Assembly (NCBI GenBank): GCA_964423545.1
Contig: CAYRFV010000048.1
Span: 1-24,838, forward strand
Direction: 5' to 3'
DNA: 24,838 bases
Source of the DNA: JALOOE01 sp964423545
GTDB taxonomy: Bacteria; Chloroflexota; Anaerolineae; CG2-30-64-16
A program made the translations under genes and the position numbers. The notes beneath the pieces were generated by a model. The model was given only the letters and a program-made list of their open reading frames with translations. It did no database searches and was not told the origin of the DNA. Below are positions 7,883 through 14,910 of this stretch, in pieces; position 1 is the first letter of the stretch, and every line of letters begins with the position of its first letter.

Positions 7883-9193
7883 TCATCTGATCACCCGGTG
7901 AATCACCGGCGGCGCCGCAACCGGCGCAGCGGAGATGCTGAATGCCTGCGCCAGTCGCGCCAGTGCAGTCGCCAGCGCTGCGGGCGTGCGCGCGTGCACC
8001 CACAGCATCGGCTCGCCGGCCCCAATGGGATGGCCGACCTTGCTGCACCTGGCCAGGACCACGCCCACCGCCGGGTCGACCGGGTCTTCCTTCCTTGCCC
8101 GGCCGCCGCCGAGGTCGACCACCGTGTAGCCCACCTCCCGCGCATCGACCCGGGCGATGAAGCCGGAGGCGGGCGCCAGCAGCGGTTCGACCAGGGGGGC
8201 GCGGGGCAGGCGCGCGGGGTCTTCGATGGCGCGCAGGTCGCCGCCCTGGGCGGCCACGAATCTGCGGAATGTGGTCCACGCGGCTCCGTCCATTATCGTC
8301 GCGGCGGCCTTCTCCCGCCCCTCTTGCGGCGAACTGACCACACCGGCGATCAAGAGCATCTCGGATGCGACCGCGATGCAGTGCTCGTGGAAGTCCTCCG
8401 GGCCTCGCCCGTGCAACGTCTCGATCGCCTCGGCCACCTCCAGGCTGTTGCCCACCGCCAATCCAAGCGGCTGGCTCATGTCGCCGATCAGCGCGGCGAC
8501 TTTGCGACCCAAGCGGCCGCCGATCTGCGCCATCAGCTCGGCCAGCCGGACCGCCTCTTCGACCGTCTCCATGAACGCGCCGCGCCCGGTCTTCACATCC
8601 AGCACGATGGCGTCGGCCCCGGCCGCCAGCTTCTTCGACATGATCGAGCTGGCGATCAACGGCAGCGAGGGCACGGCGCCGATCACATCGCGGAGCGCGT
8701 AGAGCTTGCCGTCGGCGGGGGCCAGCTCCTGCGTCTGCCCGGCCACCACCACGCCGACCTCCCGTAGCTGGCGCTTGAACTGGTCGAGAGAGAGATGGAC
8801 GTTGAAGCCGGGGATCGATTCCAGCTTATCGAGCGTGCCGCCGGAAAAGGAGAGCCCCCGGCCCGACATCTTGGCGACAGGCACGCCCAGGCTGGCAACC
8901 ATCGGCCCAACGACCAGCGTGGTCTTGTCTCCGACGCCGCCTGAGGAATGCTTGTCGACGATGAACGGCGCGACGTCATGCAGATCGAGGGTCGCCCCGG
9001 AAAACGCCATCGCCTCAGTCAGGCTGGCAGTTTCCAGCGGGGTCATGCCCCGAAAATAGACCGTCATGCAGAACGCGGCGGCCTGGTAGTCCGGCACATC
9101 GCCGGCGACGTAGCCTCGGATAAAGTATTCGATCTCGGCGCGCGTGAGTTCACAGCCATCGCGCTTCCGGGTGATGATATCGACGATGCGCAT
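7883..9193 (-). CDS. pdp: Pyrimidine-nucleoside (thymidine) phosphorylase
   Basis: The 436-residue enzyme splits thymidine/uridine-type nucleosides with phosphate into base and (deoxy)ribose 1-phosphate, for pyrimidine salvage. The three parts of the family are present: the helical N-terminal domain, the phosphate/nucleoside domain and a C-terminal PYNP domain. The phosphate loop KHSSGGVGDK is at 81-90. The pyrimidine-contacting residues known in E. coli thymidine phosphorylase are conserved as R168, S183 and K187 (LYALRDV, ASSIMSKK). The signature segment reads MSGRGLSFSGGTLDKLES (109-126), where the common form has GLGHTGG. The usual histidine is phenylalanine (F116). GGAGG lies seven bases before the ATG. 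The gene is divergent from serS. The sequence does not separate a thymidine-specific enzyme from a broad one. Confidence 0.95.
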   Translation of the reverse strand: MRIVDIITRKRDGCELTRAEIEYFIRGYVAGDVPDYQAAAFCMTVYFRGMTPLETASLTEAMAFSGATLDLHDVAPFIVDKHSSGGVGDKTTLVVGPMVASLGVPVAKMSGRGLSFSGGTLDKLESIPGFNVHLSLDQFKRQLREVGVVVAGQTQELAPADGKLYALRDVIGAVPSLPLIASSIMSKKLAAGADAIVLDVKTGRGAFMETVEEAVRLAELMAQIGGRLGRKVAALIGDMSQPLGLAVGNSLEVAEAIETLHGRGPEDFHEHCIAVASEMLLIAGVVSSPQEGREKAAATIMDGAAWTTFRRFVAAQGGDLRAIEDPARLPRAPLVEPLLAPASGFIARVDAREVGYTVVDLGGGRARKEDPVDPAVGVVLARCSKVGHPIGAGEPMLWVHARTPAALATALARLAQAFSISAAPVAAPPVIHRVIR

Positions 9194-9245
9194 GGGGCGC
9201 CTCCAGGGAGCCGGGGGGGCCGGTCATGGTCTACCGATCGATGCG

Positions 9246-9273
9246 AGTATATCACAGTGCAGGAGTAGGTGAA
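9246..9273 (-). promoter_or_regulatory. pdp promoter candidate
   Basis: On the minus strand TTCACC (9273-9268) and TATACT (9251-9246) are separated by 16 bp. The start would be near 9240, giving a leader of about 45 nt. The -10 is good and the -35 is moderate (4 of 6). Confidence 0.6.
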
Positions 9274-9397
9274 AGCGTGAAGCGCCATTCTCGGGGCGCC
9301 AGAGGCCGCGGGATGGTCCACACCCGCCATGCAGCAGGCCGCACCGACGCCACCGGAGCCCCAGTACAGCTTGCATCGCTTGCCCGATTTGCGGTTT

Positions 9398-9425
9398 TTG
9401 ACGCCTGTCTACTCTGTGCTATACT
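9398..9425 (+). promoter_or_regulatory. serS promoter
   Basis: TTGACG (9398-9403) and TATACT (9420-9425) are separated by 16 bp, just upstream of the T-box leader. The start is expected near 9432, so the whole T-box is transcribed before serS. The stretch 9274-9397 between the two divergent promoters shows no gene or further structure. Confidence 0.75.
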
Positions 9426-9450
9426 CTGTTCGATCAAACAAACGGCTTCG

Positions 9451-9724
9451 ACGGAGACAAATAGGTCGCAGCAGGCGCCGCAGAGAGCCGCCGGATGGTG
9501 CGAGGCGGTGGGCCGCTCGACCGAAATCCCCTCCTGAGCCGCAGCCCGGAACCCAGGGTCTGCCCTGGCACTATGGACTGCCGCATGGCCTCCGTTAGCG
9601 GGTCAGGGGTCTCTGCACGTCGAGACTCCGTGAGGCTGCGCTCGCAAGGGCGCGGCGAACCAGGGTGGCACCACGAGCGCCCCTCGTCCCCTGGCCCGGT
9701 GCGGGCCGTCTGGGACGAGGGGCG
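9451..9724 (+). ncRNA. T-box riboswitch (serine) in the serS leader
   Basis: The leader shows the full T-box plan. Stem I is closed by GGAG (9453-9456) with CTCC (9531-9534) and by GGTCG (9464-9468) with CGACC (9518-9522). Between them is the specifier loop, with ACAAATA on one strand and GAAATCCC on the other. The distal part has CAGAGAGCCGCC and GGATGGTG, the usual AG-bulge/loop pattern. The best specifier reading is UCC (Ser) at 9527-9529, matching serS. The T-box motif AGGGTGGCACCACG is at 9662-9675. The antiterminator pairs CCAGGG (9660-9665) with CCCTGG (9689-9694) and ACGAG (9673-9677) with CTCGT (9683-9687). It excludes the terminator at 9678-9724. Uncharged tRNA-Ser is expected to favour read-through. 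The specifier register is inferred. Confidence 0.92.
9678..9724 (+). terminator. Regulated terminator of the serS T-box
   Basis: CGCCCCTCGTCCC (9678-9690) and GGGACGAGGGGCG (9712-9724) form a perfect 13-bp stem. An inner GGCCC/GGGCC pairing (9693-9697 with 9703-9707) extends it. The following TATTGTAT is only weakly U-rich. The 5' arm overlaps the antiterminator's 3' half, so only one of the two can form. Confidence 0.85.
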
Positions 9725-9828
9725 TATTGTATCCGGTGCTGGCGATGGATGCGTGACGGTGGATATGGGAGCCATGTTGCCGTCTCCCGCCGCCAGTGTC
9801 GCACGGTGCAGTGGAAAGGGAGGAAGCC

Positions 9829-11109
9829 ATGCTGGAGCTGAAGCACCTGCGCGAGCACCCGGAGGAGGTGCTCAAGGCGATGCAGCGACTGGGCGCGACC
9901 GACGCGCCCGTGGCCGATGTATTGGCGCTGGACGAGCGTCGGCGCTTCATTTTGACCCGGGTCGAGACGCTCCGGGCTGAGCGCAACGCCGGTTCTAAGC
10001 AGATCGGCCAGCTAATGCGGGATGGGAGGCGCATGGAAGGTCAGGCGCTTCAGGCGCGTATGGGGCAGATCGGTGATGAGATCAAAGCGCTGGACGAGGA
10101 GCTGGGCCGCGTGGAGGCCAGTCTACAAGAGGCGATGCTGAGTATCCCCAACCTGCCGCATCCCAGCGTGCCGCTCGGCAAGGATGAGACCGAGAACGTC
10201 GTGGTGCGCGCGGAGGGTGCGCCCCGTGCGTTCGACTTCGAGCCGAAGGCACACTGGGATCTAGGTCCCGCGCTCGACATCATCGACTTCGATCGCGGCG
10301 TCAAGCTGAGTGGCACGCGCTTCTATCTGCTCAAAGGCGCCGGCGCGCGGCTGCAGCGCAGCCTGATCGCCTGGATGCTCGACCTGCACACGCGGCATCA
10401 CGGCTACACGGAGGTCTATCCGCCGACGATGGTCAAGCGCGAGGCGCTGGTGGGCACTGGGCAGTTGCCCAAGTTCACCGACAACCTCTATCGCGACGCA
10501 GAGGAGGACTTCTGGTGGATTCCGACCGCCGAGGTGCCGGTGACGAATATGCACCGGGACGAGATCCTCGATGGCGACCGCCTGCCGCTCCACTACGTGG
10601 CCTATTCGTCGTGCTTTCGCCGCGAAAAGATGAGTGCAGGCCGCGACGTGCGCGGCATCAAGCGCGGGCATCAGTTCGACAAGGTCGAGATGGTCAAATT
10701 GGTGCGCCCCGAGACTTCGATGGATGAACTGATGACCTTGATCGACAACGCCGAAGATGTTTGCCGCGGGTTGCGCATCCCGCATCGCGTCGTGCAGATG
10801 TGCACCGGTGATCTCAGTTTCACGGCTGCGGTGAAGTACGACATCGAGATCTGGGCGCCTGGCTGCCAGGAGTGGCTCGAGGTCAGCTCGTGCAGCAACT
10901 TCATGGATTTCCAAGCGCGGCGAGCCAATCTGCGCTATCGACCCGCACCGGGCGCCAAGCCCGAGTACCTTCACACTCTCAATGGGTCGGGCTTGGCGCT
11001 GCCGCGCGTGATGATCGCACTGATCGAGACCTACCAGCAGGCCGATGGCTCGATCACGGTGCCCGATGTGCTCCGACCGTACATGGGCGGCCTGGAGCGA
11101 ATTGGGTGA
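9829..11109 (+). CDS. serS: Serine--tRNA ligase
   Basis: The 426-residue class II synthetase attaches serine to tRNA-Ser, and its length is normal (about 420-430). The N-terminal tRNA-binding coiled coil (about 1-110) begins MLELKHLREHPEEVLKAM. The catalytic domain contains the ATP- and serine-site segments WWIPTAEVPVTN, SSCFRREKMSAGRDVRGIKR, HQFDKVEMVK, WLEVSSCSNFMDFQARR and HTLNGSGLALPR. The ATG at 9829 is preferred over one 33 bases upstream because AGGGAGG lies just ahead of it and the family N-terminus begins there. Expression is controlled by the T-box leader, so low seryl-tRNA charging should raise synthesis. The gene stands alone; the next promoter begins 17 bases after its stop. Confidence 0.98.
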   Translation: MLELKHLREHPEEVLKAMQRLGATDAPVADVLALDERRRFILTRVETLRAERNAGSKQIGQLMRDGRRMEGQALQARMGQIGDEIKALDEELGRVEASLQEAMLSIPNLPHPSVPLGKDETENVVVRAEGAPRAFDFEPKAHWDLGPALDIIDFDRGVKLSGTRFYLLKGAGARLQRSLIAWMLDLHTRHHGYTEVYPPTMVKREALVGTGQLPKFTDNLYRDAEEDFWWIPTAEVPVTNMHRDEILDGDRLPLHYVAYSSCFRREKMSAGRDVRGIKRGHQFDKVEMVKLVRPETSMDELMTLIDNAEDVCRGLRIPHRVVQMCTGDLSFTAAVKYDIEIWAPGCQEWLEVSSCSNFMDFQARRANLRYRPAPGAKPEYLHTLNGSGLALPRVMIALIETYQQADGSITVPDVLRPYMGGLERIG

Positions 11110-11125
11110 TGCCAGTGCCGCGAAC

Positions 11126-11154
11126 TTTGCGGATTCTGCGCTTGCGGCTATAAT
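11126..11154 (+). promoter_or_regulatory. Promoter of the SGNH hydrolase gene
   Basis: A perfect -10 TATAAT (11149-11154) has a weak -35: TTTGCG (11126-11131) at 17 bp, or TTGCGG one base on at 16 bp. The promoter fits exactly between the serS stop and the next gene. Confidence 0.65.
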
Positions 11155-11160
11155 CACCGT

Positions 11161-11189
11161 TCAGTCGCCTGCCCTGCGGAGGCGACTGA
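11161..11189 (+). other. Hairpin at the 5' end of the SGNH hydrolase mRNA
   Basis: TCAGTCGCCT (11161-11170) and AGGCGACTGA (11180-11189) pair over 10 bp with a 9-nt loop. It lies at the expected transcription start, so the message would begin with a hairpin, which can protect a 5' end. It could also serve as the serS terminator, though only CTGAGGCTTTC follows. Confidence 0.55.
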
Positions 11190-11203
11190 CTGAGGCTTTC
11201 TGG

Positions 11204-12286
11204 ATGCGACATAAACTGATGTTCGCCGGCGCCGCGGTGGCCGGCATCCTGCTGCTCGTACAGGCTCTCGGCGTGTTTGGCGCTCCCCCTCGAGCCGACC
11301 GCAGCCCTGCAACACCGATTGTTTCTGTGGCGGTCACGTTCGCCCCGCGATCGGAGAAGCGCGCGTTCCAACCTGTGCCGACGCTGGTGATCCCGGATGC
11401 AACGGCTGAGGCCGTGCAACTCCAGGGCGCAGGCACGCCTGCTCCCGTGCTCGAACCCACCGTTCCTGCAGGCAGCGCTCTCAGGCGTCTGGCGGTGTTG
11501 CCTACTGCGACTGCTGCCATAAGCGGCTCCGGACCCCGCTTCCTTAACGGCCTGCCGATCGACATGATCGCTGTGGCGCCGGAAGACGTTAAGCAGAACG
11601 TGCGCCAGATCTACGCACGGGGTCGGTCCCTCGGCCGCAATCCACGCACGTTCTCCAAGGTGGGTGACAGCACGATGTTGTGGCCGCTGTTCATGGTCAA
11701 TTTCGACTGGGGACACTACCGGCTCGGCGACTACGCCGCACTGCAGCGGACGATCGATCAGTTTCGCGGTTCCTTTTCTCGCGAGAGCCTGGCCGTGCGC
11801 AAGGGGATGCACAGTTGGGAGCAGTTCGATCCGAGTCTGGCCGATCCCGTGCGGTGTCTGCCCGGCGAGGGGCCGCTGGCATGTGAGTTCCGTACGAACA
11901 ATCCAAGCTTCGCCATCATTCGCCTTGGATCGAACGACAGCCTGACGCCGGAGCAGTTCGACCCGGCGATGCGCCGGATCATCGCTACTTGTCTTTCAGC
12001 CGGCATCGTGCCGATCCTGGGCACCAAGGCCGACCACCACGAGGGGCCGCAGAACACCATCAACCAGATGATTCGCGCGCTGGCCGCTGAGTACCGCCTC
12101 CCGCTGTGGGATTTCGACCTGGTGGCTGAGACGGTGCCGGAGCGCGGCCTGCAGCCCGATGGCCTGCACTTGAAGGAGGGTGGCACGAACGACTACACCT
12201 TCCGCGACTCCTTCAGTTTCATCGGCCCGGTCGAGGATCTGTCGGCTCTCTTGACCCTCGATGCGGCGAGCCAGGCGACACGCTGA
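11204..12286 (+). CDS. Secreted or membrane-anchored SGNH/GDSL hydrolase
   Basis: The 360-residue product starts at ATG 11204, with TGAGG about eight bases upstream; the same frame extends back into serS but that part is not used. An N-terminal hydrophobic helix (about residues 5-24) serves as signal or anchor. A low-complexity Pro/Ala/Thr stretch to about residue 115 follows, then an SGNH domain. Block I is VGDSTMLWP with nucleophile S156. Block III is LGSND with N244. Block V is PDGLH with D319 and H322. The fold is that of esterases and O-acetyl hydrolases, so deacylation of a surface sugar is possible; the substrate is not evident. It converges on the acyltransferase fusion, whose SGNH part is of the same general fold. 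That suggests, without proving, an opposing or shared surface-acylation role. Confidence 0.82.
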   Translation: MRHKLMFAGAAVAGILLLVQALGVFGAPPRADRSPATPIVSVAVTFAPRSEKRAFQPVPTLVIPDATAEAVQLQGAGTPAPVLEPTVPAGSALRRLAVLPTATAAISGSGPRFLNGLPIDMIAVAPEDVKQNVRQIYARGRSLGRNPRTFSKVGDSTMLWPLFMVNFDWGHYRLGDYAALQRTIDQFRGSFSRESLAVRKGMHSWEQFDPSLADPVRCLPGEGPLACEFRTNNPSFAIIRLGSNDSLTPEQFDPAMRRIIATCLSAGIVPILGTKADHHEGPQNTINQMIRALAAEYRLPLWDFDLVAETVPERGLQPDGLHLKEGGTNDYTFRDSFSFIGPVEDLSALLTLDAASQATR

Positions 12287-12306
12287 CCGCAACCCGGAAC
12301 CTGCAA

Positions 12307-12345
12307 GAAGCAGGCTCGACCGGCGTCGCCGGTCGAGCCTGCTTC
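12307..12345. terminator. Bidirectional terminator hairpin between converging genes
   Basis: GAAGCAGGCTCGACCGGC (12307-12324) and GCCGGTCGAGCCTGCTTC (12328-12345) pair perfectly over 18 bp with a 3-nt loop. The stem lies between the ends of two convergent genes (12286 and 12369), the usual place for a shared terminator. T-rich sequence is short on both sides (GTTCCCCC; TTGCAGG in reverse). Confidence 0.8.
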
Positions 12346-12368
12346 GTTCCCCCGGCCCTTCGGGGTCG

Positions 12369-14615
12369 TCATGGCTTCGACTTGATCGCCTCTGCGATCA
12401 GCCCGGCATAGAAACGGGCGCCCTCTGGTCTCAAATGGTGTCCGTCGTTCCAGAAGACCCATGGCTTGTCTGCCGTGATGCCGCGCCAGTCAACGAACAC
12501 GGCATTGGGATAGGCCTTCACGCCGTTGCCGATGATGTTGTTGTTGTACGCTTCCCATTCCCGTGGCACCCGCACGTTGTAGACGATCACCATCCGCCGA
12601 TCGGTCAGACTCTGCATGATCTCGTTGAACACCTGCTCCGTGAAGCGGCCATTGTTGCCCAAATGCAACACCACTACTGAGCCGAGCCGGTTTTCTGCTT
12701 TGCGCACCCGGATCAGGCCGGCTGTCGTCCAGGCCTGCCGGCCCACCTCGGCATCCACCTCTATGTTGGTGAAGGCTTGTCGCAGGATGGGCGCTGCGCC
12801 GAGCATAACGGAGTCGCCGAGCGCCGTGATCGGCTCAGACGGTATCGGCGTCATGGCGGCCGCGACGGCCGCAGCCGCCGGCCGCGTCGGAGAGAGAGGG
12901 ACGGTGGCCGTCACCGCTGCAGTAGACGTCGGCGTCGCCGTCGGGCGCCGCCATGCCGAGAGCCGCTCCACGTCCTGGTTGGCCGGCTCCTCGGTGGGTC
13001 TGGGAGTCGATTCGAGCGCCGGCGGCATTCCCGCCGGCGGCGTAACTGTCACCGTCGTAGCCAGCGTCTCAGAGGGCGGCGACTGCGTCGCGAGAACCGA
13101 AGGCGCGGTCGCGGCGCCCGGCGCGAGGGTGAGCGTGACGGTCAGCGGTTCGCCCGCCTGCGGCCGTAAGTCCAGCGTTGCTGTGATCTGAGGCGACGGG
13201 GTCGGCGTGTTCTGCACAGAGGTCGTCGCCGACGAGTCGGGGGTGGCGCCAGCGCCAGGCGCGGCCGTTGGGCGCGCGCCTCCTTCAGACAGGGGCACGG
13301 CAGGCGCCTGCATCTCCTTCTGGAGGGCCGCAAGCTCCGCCAGGTAGGCCGGCATCTGGGGCGGCTGAGCTCGCACCACGGACGATCCGAGGACGATGGA
13401 GAATGCCAGGATTCCCAACGCGGCGCCGGCCCAACGCAGGCCAAGCCGCCGCCGCTGAACGCCTTCCGCCTGCTGCAGCGCGCTCCAGGATCGGCCCAGC
13501 GCACCCGTGCGTATCGGTGTTTCGAGCAGGTGGTAGGAAAGAACGGCCAGGGCCAACGTGAGGCCGAGTCGCACGGCGAGCAGCGCCGGCCCATCGAACG
13601 ACACGTCGAGCTGCGGCCGCGTGAGGTTGAAGACGGGCCAGTGCCACAAATAGATGCCATACGAGCGGAGCCCGATCCACACGAGCACGGAGGAGCCGAG
13701 GAGTGCGGCGATCCGCTTGCCTCGCGGGTGGACAACGGCGGCGATCAACACCGCAGTGCTGAGCGCTGTCACCAGGAACCCGCCGCGATAGAGGAAGTCG
13801 TCGAACTCGCTGATGAGCACGCAGCACACTGCGAGCGCGACCAGCGCCAGCGCGCCGATCACGTCAAATGGCAGCCGGTCGATGCGACGTCCCTGCGGCT
13901 GTCCCGGCGTCCAGAAGAACGCCAGCGCTACACCGATCAGGATGCCCGCAGCGCGCGTATCCGTGCCGTAATACACGCGCGACGGGTCGGCGCCCGGTGC
14001 GTAAAGCGCCGCCATCAGGAGAAGGGAGGCGAGGGCCGCAACCACAACACCCGCCAGGACGGTTCGCTGGCGAAAACGCGTCATGGCGAAGACAAAGACC
14101 AGGGGCCAGATGACGTAGAACTGCTCCTCGACGGCCAACGACCAGAGATGGCGCAGGAGAGATGCCCGGCCGACTGCCTCGAAGTAGGACTGCTGGCTGA
14201 AGATCAGGTACCAGTTGGTCACGTACGCGAACGACGCCAGTGCATCGGCGCGCAGCTTCGCGACCTCGTCGGGCAGGAAGAGCACGGCGAACCCCAGGCT
14301 GCACACGATCACGAGGAAGAGCGCCGGCAGCAGACGCCGCGCCCGGCGCAGCCAGAACTGGCCGAGATTGATGCGATTCGACTCGCGCCACTCCGACAGC
14401 AGCAGCGACGTGATCAGATAGCCGGAGATGGTGAAGAAGATCTCCACGCCGAGGAAGCCGCCGGGGAGCCAATGGAGGCCGGCGTGATAGATCAACACGG
14501 CGATGACCGCCAGCGCGCGCAAGCCGTCGAGGGCGGGGGAATAGGGCAGCCGTGCGCTGCGTCCGCTCGCCTTGACTGGCGCGGCAGTGATTTCCGTGCT
14601 CTCGCTGGTCGCCAT
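12369..14615 (-). CDS. OafA/OatA-like acyltransferase fused to an SGNH domain
   Basis: The 748-residue membrane enzyme has two parts. Residues 25-400 are an acyltransferase-3 domain with about ten membrane helices. It opens with SPALDGLRALAVIAVLIYHAG (H44 is the conserved histidine) and continues with GGFLGVEIFFTISGYLI and RHLWSLAVEEQFYVIWP. Residues 425-590 form a Pro/Thr/Ala-rich linker. The C-terminal SGNH domain carries LGDSVMLG (S602), HLGNNG (N654 region) and DGHHL (D724, H727). Family members move acetyl groups across the membrane and onto peptidoglycan or surface glycans, so O-acetylation of an envelope polymer is likely. The ATG has only a weak ribosome site (GAGTTCAG). The gene is divergent from typA and converges on the SGNH hydrolase. 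The specific acceptor is unknown. Confidence 0.93.
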   Translation of the reverse strand: MATSESTEITAAPVKASGRSARLPYSPALDGLRALAVIAVLIYHAGLHWLPGGFLGVEIFFTISGYLITSLLLSEWRESNRINLGQFWLRRARRLLPALFLVIVCSLGFAVLFLPDEVAKLRADALASFAYVTNWYLIFSQQSYFEAVGRASLLRHLWSLAVEEQFYVIWPLVFVFAMTRFRQRTVLAGVVVAALASLLLMAALYAPGADPSRVYYGTDTRAAGILIGVALAFFWTPGQPQGRRIDRLPFDVIGALALVALAVCCVLISEFDDFLYRGGFLVTALSTAVLIAAVVHPRGKRIAALLGSSVLVWIGLRSYGIYLWHWPVFNLTRPQLDVSFDGPALLAVRLGLTLALAVLSYHLLETPIRTGALGRSWSALQQAEGVQRRRLGLRWAGAALGILAFSIVLGSSVVRAQPPQMPAYLAELAALQKEMQAPAVPLSEGGARPTAAPGAGATPDSSATTSVQNTPTPSPQITATLDLRPQAGEPLTVTLTLAPGAATAPSVLATQSPPSETLATTVTVTPPAGMPPALESTPRPTEEPANQDVERLSAWRRPTATPTSTAAVTATVPLSPTRPAAAAVAAAMTPIPSEPITALGDSVMLGAAPILRQAFTNIEVDAEVGRQAWTTAGLIRVRKAENRLGSVVVLHLGNNGRFTEQVFNEIMQSLTDRRMVIVYNVRVPREWEAYNNNIIGNGVKAYPNAVFVDWRGITADKPWVFWNDGHHLRPEGARFYAGLIAEAIKSKP

Positions 14616-14743
14616 CTGAACTCGATGCAGTGAACTGACTGGGCAGCGATCTCGATCGCCATCGATATAGACGTCCCGATGGCGCGTTTAGTTTCGAGCC
14701 GTCACGACGAATCTGAGAACCATGGCGCTCGCTGCTCATGCTC

Positions 14744-14772
14744 ATTCTACCGTAAGGAGCCGGAGTTCGCAA
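14744..14772 (-). promoter_or_regulatory. Acyltransferase gene promoter
   Basis: On the minus strand TTGCGA (14772-14767) is followed after 17 bp by TAGAAT (14749-14744). The leader is about 120 nt and contains a perfect 8-bp stem, CGCCATCG (14657-14664) with CGATGGCG (14677-14684). Nothing else is visible in 14616-14743. Confidence 0.65.
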
Positions 14773-14805
14773 GCTCTTTCATGGCGCGTTCCGAGCGAGA
14801 CGGAT

Positions 14806-14835
14806 TTGGCGCCCACGCTCAATTCGTGGTAGAAT
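14806..14835 (+). promoter_or_regulatory. typA promoter
   Basis: TTGGCG (14806-14811) and TAGAAT (14830-14835) are separated by 18 bp. The start would be near 14842, only a few bases before the leader hairpin. Confidence 0.65.
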
Positions 14836-14850
14836 CTTCTTTGTAATCGT

Positions 14851-14889
14851 GTCAGCCGCGGCAGAGAGGTCGCCTCGGCTGACTTTTTT
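14851..14889 (+). terminator. Canonical terminator hairpin inside the typA leader (attenuator candidate)
   Basis: GTCAGCCG (14851-14858) pairs with CGGCTGAC (14876-14883). The stem is extended after one mismatch by GGC/GCC (14860-14862 with 14872-14874) and is followed at once by six Ts (14884-14889). It is the only hairpin in the window with a proper U-tract. It lies between the typA promoter and the typA ribosome site, so most transcripts should stop at about 48 nt unless something prevents folding. Confidence 0.8.
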
Positions 14890-14910
14890 GTGGCTGGCCA
14901 GGGGAAAATC

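Noticed and set aside
7603..7890. Small 95-codon gene on the plus strand
   Set aside because: No ribosome site or motif is seen, composition is typical of non-coding high-GC frames, and it overlaps the pdp stop.
13530..14633. A 367-codon open frame on the plus strand
   Set aside because: It is antisense to the acyltransferase gene, has highly charged low-complexity sequence and no motif or ribosome site.
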